64,000 nt of DNA from Physcia stellaris (Eukaryota > Ascomycota > Lecanoromycetes > Caliciales > Physciaceae), in contig JABSSW010000019.1 in assembly GCA_018902385.1 (NCBI GenBank), positions 1-64,000 of the forward strand, written 5' to 3'. Made by a program: the position numbers and the translations under genes. Positions 55,939 through 64,000 of this stretch are shown here, one piece after another; the first letter of the stretch is position 1, and every line of letters begins with the position of its first letter. The notes under the pieces were generated by a model. That model was given only the letters and a program-made list of their open reading frames with translations. It was not told the origin of the DNA and made no database searches.

Positions 55939-58900
55939 ATGGATGATCTTGCATCCTTCGAGCTCCTCTCGCTTGTTCAGAAAGTGACGTCCGAGCTTCA
56001 AAACCATCTTGGAATCAGCGATAAAACCCTCGCCGAGTTCGTCATTGCTCAGCACTCAAAATGTCACTCACTTCCAGACTTCAAGACGCAAATGGCCGGC
56101 ATGGGTGCCGAATTTCCGCAAAGCCTAGTCGAGAGCATCGACCGCCTAATCCTGACCATGCACCCGAAACACAGAGGTAAATCAAAAGGCAGCGATAGAG
56201 GGAATGGTACTGTGGGTGACGGGGATGGGGGTGAATTGAACGAGGTGGAGAGAAAGACGAGGATATTCAAGGGATTAGCTGTGCCAGACAAGGAACAGCA
56301 GTGGGATGACGCGGAGGCCGATGCCCAAAATGGAGTGGCTAACGGAGGCTATGATGATACATTCGCTATGCTGGAGAGTCTTGCAGGAAAACCCAAAGAT
56401 CCGCCACCCACAAATGGCCGGAAAAGAAGTCGAAGCACTGAAGATGATGGAAGGGGTAGGAGGCGTAAAGAGTTGCGCCGGTCAAGGTCGAGATCTTACA
56501 GTCGGGAAAGGCGGCACAAACGCCGGAGACAGAGGAGTAACTCCTACGATGACGAGTACAGGAAGACTACGAATGGGAAGGGCGAAAGAGAGCAGGGTCA
56601 CCGCGATGGTCATAGAAGCAGCAGGAGAAGGTATCGGGATGAAGAAGATGACTTCTTCAAGCGGCCACCTACACCGGAGATAGATGATGCTCCGAAAATG
56701 TTCAAGATCTATCATGGGACGGTTACGGGTGTCAAGGATTTCGGTGCGTTTGTCAATTTGCAGGGCGTTCAAGGGAAAGTGGATGGGCTGGTACACATTT
56801 CTGCGATGCAGGAGGGAGTACGAGTGAACCATCCATCGGATCTCGTCGCTCGTGGGCAATCAGTCAAAGTGAAGGTCATGACTATACAAGGATCTCGAAT
56901 AGGGCTGTCAATGAAGGAAGTGGACCAGGTCACTGGTCGAGATCTTGTTCCGCAGAAAAGATTAGCATCGGGGGCTAACATGGAACGGTTGGATGGTATG
57001 GGTCCTGAAACAAATGGAAATGATCGATATGGTGTCATGGCGTCTGACGTACCAGTCATTGAAGGAGATATGAATGGCAATAAGCGGACCAGGAAACGCA
57101 TGACCTCTCAAGAGAGATTTGAAATGAAGCAACTGATTGCCTCGGGTGCTATTTCGGCGCTAGAGTATCCAGATATCGATGAGGAGTATAATGCAACTCT
57201 CGCTGGAGAAGGCGAATTTGAAGAAGAGGAGGATGTCGATATCGAGGTTCGTGAAGATGAGCCACCGTTCCTTGCAGGACAGACCAAGCAATCCTTGGAG
57301 CTATCCCCAATCCGAGTGGTCAAAGCGCCAGACGGATCACTCAACCGTGCTGCAATGTCTGGCACTTCGTTAGCTAAAGAGCGACGAGATCTACGAGAAT
57401 CAGAAGCTCGAGACAAGGCGGCAGAACAGGCTTCTCAAGTGGACCTAAACGCGCAGTGGCAAGATCCGATGATGGCTCCTGACCAAAGAAAGTTTGCGAG
57501 TGATTTGCGCAACCCCCAAGCCAACAAAGCCCCAGATGCGGTGCCGGAGTGGAAAAGAATTACCCAAAGTAAAGATCAGCCTCTGGGGAAGCGGACGTCC
57601 ATGTCGATCAAGCAGCAAAGGGAGAGCTTGCCTGTTTATAAGTTCAGAAAGCAGCTGTTAGACGCGGTCAAGGAGAACCAGCTGATGATTGTTGTTGGGG
57701 ACACTGGCTCTGGAAAGACGACACAGTTGACTCAATTCCTCGCTGAAGGCGGATTTGCAAACAATGGCATGATCGGATGCACACAGCCAAGGCGTGTCGC
57801 TGCAATGTCTGTTGCTAAGCGCGTCGCTGAGGAAGTTGGCTGCAAGCTGGGTCAAGAGGTTGGATATACAATCCGATTTGAGGACTGTACCAGCCCAGAA
57901 ACCAAGATCAAATATATGACGGATGGCATGCTAGAGCGAGAAGTGCTCCTAGATCCAAATCTTAAAAAGTACTCGGTAATCATGCTTGACGAGGCTCACG
58001 AGCGTACAATAGCGACCGATGTCCTGTTTGGTCTTTTGAAGAAGACTTTGAAACGAAGGCCAGATATGAAAGTCATCGTAACATCAGCCACCCTTGATGC
58101 CGACAAATTCTCAGAATACTTCAACAAATGTCCCATCTTCACCATTCCAGGGCGTACATATCCTGTGGAGATCATGTATTCGAGAGAACCAGAATCTGAC
58201 TATCTTGATGCTGCTTTAGTTACGGTTATGCAAATCCATTTGACGGAGCCAGCAGGTGATATTCTCCTGTTCTTGACAGGACAGGAAGAGATTGACACTA
58301 GTTGCGAGATACTCTTTGAGAGGATGAAAGCGCTAGGGCCGAGTGTCCCAGAGCTAATCATCCTACCAGTCTACTCTGCTCTGCCAAGCGAGATGCAGAG
58401 TAAGATCTTCGACCCTGCGCCACCTGGAAGTAGGAAGGTGGTCATTGCGACAAACATTGCAGAGACTTCGATCACGATTGACCAGATCTACTACGTTATC
58501 GACCCAGGCTTTGTAAAGCAGAATGCATATGATCCGAAATTGGGTATGGATTCTTTGGTAGTGACACCTATATCGCAAGCACAAGCCAAACAACGAGCCG
58601 GACGCGCGGGAAGAACGGGTCCTGGGAAGTGTTTCCGACTGTACACAGAGGCTGCATTTCAATCTGAGATGCTTCCTACCTCAATACCTGAGATCCAGCG
58701 GCAGAATCTATCACATACAATTCTGATGCTGAAAGCAATGGGGATCAATGATCTCCTCCACTTCGACTTCATGGATCCTCCGCCCACTAATACCATGCTT
58801 ACAGCACTGGAAGAGCTCTATGCGCTCTCTGCGCTAGACGACGAAGGTCTCCTGACTCGTCTAGGTCGCAAAATGGCCGACTTCCCCATGGAACCCGCTC

Positions 58901-59686
58901 TCGCTAAAGTCCTAATCTATTCCGTTGACATGGGCTGCTCTGACGAAATCCTCAGCATCGTAGCCATGCTCTCAGTGCAAACCGTCTTCTACCGCCCAAA
59001 AGAGAAACAGCAGCAAGCCGATCAAAAGAAGGCTAAATTTCACGACCCGCACGGCGACCACCTTACACTCCTGAATGTCTACAACGGTTGGAAACAATCC
59101 AAATTCAGCAATCCGTGGTGCTTCGAGAACTTCATCCAAGCGCGCAGCATGCGCCGTGCTCAGGATGTTCGACAGCAGCTCGTGTCAATCATGGAAAGGT
59201 ACAAGCACCAAATCGTATCGTGTGGGCGAAACACCATGAAAGTGCGGCAGGCGCTATGCTCCGGCTTTTTCCGGAACGCCGCTCGGAAAGATCCGCAAGA
59301 GGGTTACAAGACGCTGATCGAGGGCACGCCGGTGTACATGCATCCGAGCAGCGCACTGTTCGGCAAGCCGGCCGAGCATGTGATTTTCCATACGCTGGTG
59401 CTGACCACTAAGGAGTATATGCAGTGTACGACCGGGATTGAACCTAAGGTATGTTCATTCATCTCCCGTTCTGCCCCTTTTCTGGAGGAGAGGAGCTGAT
59501 GTAGGGCAGTGGCTTGTCGAGGCGGCGCCCACGTTCTTCAAGGTCGCGGCGACGGATCGGCTTTCGAAGAGGAAGAAGGCGGAGAGGATCCAGCCGCTGT
59601 ATAATCGGTTTGCGGGCGAGGACGATTGGAGGTTATCGGCGCAGAAGAGGCAGGGGAGGGGTGGTGGTGGTGGGACTTGGGGGTAG
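55939..59686 (+). CDS. PRP22: Pre-mRNA-splicing DEAH-box ATP-dependent RNA helicase Prp22
   Basis: Exons 55939-59448 and 59510-59686 encode 1,228 aa; the intron starts GTATGT and ends GGGCAG, joining GIEPK to [10 protein letters not shown]. The start [10 protein letters not shown] was preferred to an ATG three codons upstream because it matches the family N-terminus. Domains: N-terminal helical part, an RS/RK-rich stretch (about 157-234), an S1 RNA-binding domain (about 254-330; [17 protein letters not shown]), Walker [11 protein letters not shown] near 586, DEAH near 684, SAT, and [11 protein letters not shown]-terminal winged-helix and OB parts follow. Prp22 releases spliced mRNA from the spliceosome and proofreads exon ligation. 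A Gly-rich tail ends the protein. Confidence 0.95.
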
Positions 59687-59963
59687 GGTTTTGCATAGCG
59701 TGGATCGTGAATACAGATCTTTCTGGACTTCTGATATGCAAGCAAGTTACAATCTCTGTGACCTTGTGAGCACAAATTGTAAAGCCATGAGATGTGAAAC
59801 CATGTCCTACCCTGTGTCCCTGACTCCTCTCCCCCATCTCCACGCTGGACTTGTATACTGTGTCAAGCTGCAGAATTTAGATATTCCTCTAATTCTGGTT
59901 TGATAACATCAAATTAGATGGTAGACCGGCTCAAAAAACCTCGCAAGCCAAAAATCAACAAAA

Positions 59964-60048
59964 GGTCTTGCCCGGATTCGAACCGGGGTTATTCGGACGT
60001 TCGGATTGTTATCAGAACCGAATGTGATGACCGCTACACTACAAAACC
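59964..60048 (-). tRNA. tRNA-Gln (anticodon CUG) with a 14-nt intron
   Basis: On the minus strand the sequence begins GGTTTTG and ends CAAGACC, forming the acceptor stem. It has a D-arm GTGTAGCGGTCATCAC and the T-arm CCGGTTCGAATCCGGG. The anticodon loop reads TTCTGA, anticodon CTG, and is followed by a 14-nt intron (TAACAATCCGAACG) directly 3-prime of position 37, the standard eukaryotic site. The mature length without CCA is 71. The plus strand carries the matching A- and B-box promoter elements in reverse complement. Confidence 0.93.
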
Positions 60049-60911
60049 GTGTATCGAAAATTTGCTTATTTTAACAAATAATAATAAAATAGTTCATCAG
60101 TAAATAAAGTATTTGGAGAACTCTATCTGAAATGCGCGCAAGACTCGAAGTCATTCAACGTCAATCAATATTCTTGTCATGTTTATCATCAATCGCTCTC
60201 GGTCTCATTAATTTAGTGAATGCTTATGACAGCTTCCTGGCTACTTTGGAACGGTTGCATCCGAGCGGTCAGATTAATGCACCTGGCTGACAAACTTCTG
60301 GTGGTACCTCGTCTCCATCGCCCGATGCTTCCATTCCGAGCGGGGAAGAGACGTCTCTAGGAGAAAAAACCGGAATCGTCCAGCAGCATTTGATCTACCA
60401 CCACTGAGGCGCACCGCTATACTTCCTGATTCGCTGTTGGTGCAAAACGTCGCAATCGCATTCGGACGAACAACCTGTACTCGCTATGTACTTCGTACCA
60501 TTCGTTGGCCATGTCTTGTGGCTGCATCGGGCCCTGACCTTGACAGGGTACGCATGGTAAGAACTAGCATAAGTCCGATCGAAAAGAGGAAATTCCCATC
60601 CAAGGGCTTATCATTCCAGCCACTCATAGCGATGCGACGCACGAGCCTTGCGAATCAAGTTTGCAGCTCTCCACGAAGTGGAATATTCCGAGCCGCTCCT
60701 CGTATCCAAAAGCCTAAAGCTCATGCAATATGGGCGAGACTCGAGGTCGGCTTGCCACAGACAGTATATAAGATCCTAACTTTTTCGTTGCCAGAGCAGT
60801 ACCCTCGTTCAACTCGAGAATCCGCAGCTGCGCTCACTTCTTCCAAGCAAAAGACTCATTTGGCTCCTTGGACCTGCCGTATCGCATCACAATCTCACAT
60901 CTTCAGACTAG
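60049..60911. other. Intergenic stretch
   Basis: Promoter side of the But2-like gene; the long frame 60437-61117 overlaps the real gene in another frame and is rejected. Confidence 0.45.
60765..60772 (+). promoter_or_regulatory. TATA box of the But2-like gene
   Basis: TATATAAG about 140 bp upstream of the ATG at 60912. Confidence 0.5.
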
Positions 60912-61677
60912 ATGGCTTCAAGCATCTCTTTTCTCCTAAAGTCCGCTTTGATCCTCGGGGGTCCCGCCCTCGCCCTCGCGTCCGTACTCCCCTGCGGAGA
61001 CCAAGTATCTCTAAAGGCACTTGCCAGTGGCGTTGTTGTTCCCTCCGGCTTCTGGCAGATCTACCAGCAAGACACCCAACGCTCCACCAATCTCTTCCCC
61101 AACGCCCCCAACGGTAGTGCTGAGTTCGCTGTCAGTCAGGGTTCCAGTGCTACGAACCAGCTCGACCTGATCGCTTCCTTCACCAACATCCCCTCGGGCC
61201 AGGGCCCTTATCAGATTGAGTTTATGTATTCGAATCCGGCCAGGGCGGGCTATGGGTCTGGTGGGAATGACGTGATTGATATGTTTGCTGTCACGGGGAC
61301 GCTTCCAGTAGGTCACTCTGATACTTGCGTATGCTCATTGAATATGAATGTACCAGAAAGAAAGAAGTCCCTCCGAGCAGATTCTTTCCTTGCATTTTCG
61401 AGAGATCACTAACAAATGATTTCTGTAGACCAAGCCAACATGGAACAACGTGGATAAGCTCAAAGGTAGCCTGATCGGCACGTTCCACTTGCCCCGAGGC
61501 GACGAGGATCCAGCTCATTCCAAGGAGATCTTCATCAATTCTGTCACTTGGAGTTCGACGATTAGTCTCCGCTTCAGTATCACGAACGACAATTCCAACG
61601 CCGGATTCGTGCGATGGACGCAGAATGATGATAAGGATTTCTTTGTGCCTGGGTTGAGGATCAAGTATGGTGGTTGA
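60912..61677 (+). CDS. Secreted But2-like C-terminal domain protein
   Basis: Exons 60912-61307 and 61429-61677 encode 214 aa; the intron starts GTAGGT and ends TTCTGTAG, in phase 0. The product has a signal peptide (LLKSALILGGPALALA, cleavage near SVLPC). It is followed by a beta-rich region: SGFWQIYQQDTQRSTNLFP, QLDLIASFTNIPSGQGPYQI, GTFHLPRG and SLRFSITNDNSNAGFVRW. This pattern corresponds to the fungal But2 C-terminal-like domain found in many secreted or wall proteins of unknown activity. It is single-domain, without the N-terminal extension of larger relatives. A TATA box lies upstream. Confidence 0.75.
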
Positions 61678-62724
61678 GGGCTCAAGGTAGCGAGTTTTGA
61701 CGGCGTAAGAACGTTGGTAATAACCTGGCTGGATTGGGTAAGTCATTGGGCGATCTGGAAATGGGGGATTTTCTGTGGGAAGCCCGCACCGATGATTTTA
61801 CGACTATAACGATCCCACATATTTATGATATCTAACGAGGATGACGAAAGTAAGAGAAGCTTCAGGGGGATAGCGCTACAATAAATGAAGAAATCCCACT
61901 AAACAGTGATTATCTCCCAGCGAGTAGATGCTTCAAGCAACACTCACCGCAACTCACGTTCACTGCAAAAATTTTTCTCTTTATTTTTTTCCCAGTAAAC
62001 GCTTGTACCTCTTCTCCGACATTCCCGAAACCCATTTTTCCCTGTCTACAATTGGTTCATCTCAACAGTAAACGGCGGGACGAATTACTCACTAGAGCTC
62101 GGACCCAGCTTTGATGTCTCTGCGATCGATGCGTGTATATTACGTAGCTAAACAAATTTGAGAATTCTGATAAAACGTCATGCAAGTGGATCATGCCCAT
62201 GCCGCAGTGGCGGCCCACTTTCCTTGAACACCAAGGCTTCGAGCGCAGTGTCAAGCCATTGAAAGACGATGATTTTGTCGGAGCTTGATACGTAAAAATC
62301 ATTATCGGGTCACGGAGCATGCGACAAACTTATCCAAGATTGTACACGAACAAGACGCCTTAGGAGACAAGATTCCCTTGAAGGTGGCGGCGACTAGAGC
62401 AGTCTTACACCCTCTGGTATCTTGCATCGATACGGTGCCATCGATTCCGAGCGATTCCAACGAGAAATACCATGCGCAGACCCTCCGACACCAATTCCTT
62501 AAATTCTATCAGTGGTGGAGCCCAAACTTAGGTAGCTTACACTTTTCTCACCCCCGTTTTAGTTTGCCTGAGCTAGTCGCCGTAGAACCCGCATCCCACA
62601 TCGAAGCTGACGATCCGAGCTTCTGAGCTTTATTCATTGTTATCGTTAGTCCTCACAGTCTCTCATACCCCAGCGAAGGACATAAAATTAACCGTACATA
62701 CTGCTCACACTGTAGCCGAAAACT
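61678..62724. other. Intergenic stretch with an unsupported 113-codon frame
   Basis: The frame 62285-62626 has no homology I recognise. No RNA gene or repeat seen. Confidence 0.35.
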
Positions 62725-63120
62725 GTGCGCATGCCCTCTATCTTCCACGACAGCAGGACCAAACCATTCTCGAGCGAGGATAAGCTGGTAACGTTGCTGC
62801 AAGCAATTTATTGTCTCATACTTATGGCACTGACCTCGTTCGACATCTGGATCGTTACGCCCTCAAATGGTCACTTTATACGTTTCAAAGATCAAATAAC
62901 AGAGCTCGATCTCAGCGATCTTTCGCCAAGGCTACGAAAAATTCTAGTCAACTTTTTCCGCTTCTCCGGCTTTCTCGTGGCTTGGATAGTAGTCACGCAG
63001 ATGTCAGTACTCGAAAATCACCACATTATTCTGTTCTGGCTGATAGCTCCTATGTTCAACCCGCTCGTCGACCGGGCTAAACATGGTTCCCGTCTCCTGA
63101 AGTATCCCATGGTCTGGTAA
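62725..63120 (+). CDS. Small three-helix membrane protein of unknown function, stop codon inside a MITE
   Basis: 131-codon frame with three hydrophobic segments: LLQAIYCLILMALTSFDIWI, FFRFSGFLVAWIVVTQMSVL and HHIILFWLIAPMFNPLV. An amphipathic DLSDLSPRLRKIL lies between the first two. The last five codons (YPMVW) and the TAA come from the left terminal inverted repeat of the element at 63105-63312. With the element removed and one TA kept, the frame would stop at TAG immediately after RLLK, so the insertion hit the stop codon itself and added five residues. Coding status is moderately likely from the hydrophobic pattern; no family recognised. Confidence 0.45.
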   Translation: MRMPSIFHDSRTKPFSSEDKLVTLLQAIYCLILMALTSFDIWIVTPSNGHFIRFKDQITELDLSDLSPRLRKILVNFFRFSGFLVAWIVVTQMSVLENHHIILFWLIAPMFNPLVDRAKHGSRLLKYPMVW

Positions 63121-63312
63121 CAAGTGGTGCTAATTTTAGGATACACTGACAGATCTACGATTACCCGGCTTGGAACGAAATCAGAAGATGATGTTGTGTT
63201 CATGTCGTTTTCATGTCGTCTTCATATGCCTTTGTGCCAAACACGGGTAAGCGTGTTATCATATTGGGTGTATGCATGGGAGGCAAGATTAGCACCACAC
63301 CAGACCATGGGA
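63105..63312. mobile_element. Short TIR element (MITE), copy 2
   Basis: 208 bp flanked by TA (63103-63104 and 63313-63314). The left end TCCCATGGTCTGGT is a perfect inverted match of the right end ACCAGACCATGGGA, and the similarity continues inward (GTGGTGCTAAT against ATTAGCACCAC, with a small insertion). It is related to copy 1 at 40459-40651 in the opposite orientation. No coding capacity. Confidence 0.75.
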
Positions 63313-63314
63313 TA

Positions 63315-64000
63315 GTAAAAAGCCCGGAGATCCTGTGCTCATTGGTTTCTGGTCCTCATACGAAGAGTGTTGTTCCTTCAAAGAGCGCTATTGGTGCTGA
63401 TCCAGTATAAAGCGTCCTACGTCCCCGACTAGATTGCTGCTTTATCTGGAGTTTTGAATAGATAGTGTCTTCGCATCCACTGGCTAGCTTCTCCGATTTG
63501 GTCACCAGAGATATCGATAATCAGCGCTCTTGGCTGGCAAACACATGTATGAGTTAGCTCTAGGTCCACTGGTGCCCTCATTTGAGACTATGACGAGGGG
63601 CAGCTTGGGTCTTTGCCAGATCCTTCTTACGCCACCTAGCAGATCTCATGGAAAATGCATCTGGTTCTCCGCCTTGTCTTGTCTGTTCTGTATGTCCTTC
63701 AAATCACAAGCTTTCCTCCTTGACAAATACCCCAGACACAGGAAGGTCGATGCAATGGATGCCCTGGTCCACTCTGTAGAATCAGTCTTAAGCCAATATC
63801 GCTGGAAGATTATTTCACCGTGAGATCATGGCTTGTGAATTACCAAGACGAGCTTCCTTACCCCCGACCCTTCGATTGTCCGGCTGGTCAGTGGTGCTAT
63901 AATGATACTCGGAGAGTGACCGAAGGTTTAGTATGAGGGCTGTCAAGAAATTGTTTGATGCCCGCTTGTACTGGCTAGTGGGATGGAAGTTCATTCCGAT
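63315..64000. other. Right-hand end, no feature recognised
   Basis: A plus-strand frame at 63530-63823 has no recognisable homology. The window ends without a clear gene boundary. Confidence 0.35.

Noticed and set aside
60437-61117. 226-codon frame as a gene
   Set aside because: It overlaps the signal-peptide exon of the But2-like gene in another frame and has no homology.
1-64000. CRISPR arrays, bacterial operons, prophage or secondary-metabolite cluster
   Set aside because: The genome is eukaryotic and no backbone PKS, NRPS, terpene synthase or regular spacer array was seen; the MFS transporter alone does not define a cluster.

Overview
The window is nuclear DNA of a filamentous ascomycete (Pezizomycotina). 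The support is a HET-domain gene, a PigL_N/STAND-type N-terminal domain protein, a fungal rhodopsin-domain membrane protein, a DUF6601-like protein, a But2-like secreted protein, many 41-130 nt GT-AG introns, and highly conserved single-copy genes (SEC1, SUV3, ERG8, UMP1, PRP22, a UBL3-like protein). Lower taxonomic rank cannot be fixed from the sequence.

Layout. (1) About 1-9,120 is a very AT-rich, repeat-derived block holding mutated remains of two Ty3/Gypsy-type retrotransposons, both on the minus strand. (2) About 9,360-31,600 is an accessory-like compartment. It holds a PigL_N-domain gene, a secreted double-psi-barrel-like protein, a HET protein, a truncated epimerase, a rhodopsin-domain protein with unresolved exons, a divergent Hst2-type sirtuin, a monocarboxylate-type MFS transporter, a DUF6601-like gene split by a 3.65-kb hAT transposon (26,068-29,715), and an alpha/beta-hydrolase relic. 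(3) About 32,200-60,050 is dense conserved sequence: Env9-like SDR, G-patch protein, Sec1/Munc18, Suv3 helicase, F-box-like protein, PPR protein, phosphomevalonate kinase, UBL3-like protein, Ump1, a secreted DPBB protein, Prp22 helicase and an intron-containing tRNA-Gln. (4) 60,050-64,000 holds a But2-like secreted protein and a small membrane-protein ORF whose stop codon lies in a short TIR element; a second copy of that element is at 40.5 kb.

The most unusual signal is mutational. In both AT-rich blocks C is kept before A and G but almost absent before C and T (and G after A or G). This is the opposite of classical RIP, which consumes CpA. It removes Pro, Gly and Trp codons while leaving long open frames, so eroded transposon genes still read as 100-200 aa ORFs without P, G or W. 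The hAT element has an 8-bp target duplication and retains a recognisable transposase segment; removing it in silico gives one continuous 355-codon host frame. Inside it sits a 0.42-kb segment without the mutational signature, flanked by similar 24-bp direct repeats, apparently a later insertion.

The genes do not form an obvious pathway cluster. The conserved half is ordinary housekeeping (secretion, mitochondrial RNA turnover, splicing, sterol precursor synthesis, proteasome assembly). Exon boundaries were placed by eye from splice motifs and reading frames, without transcripts.
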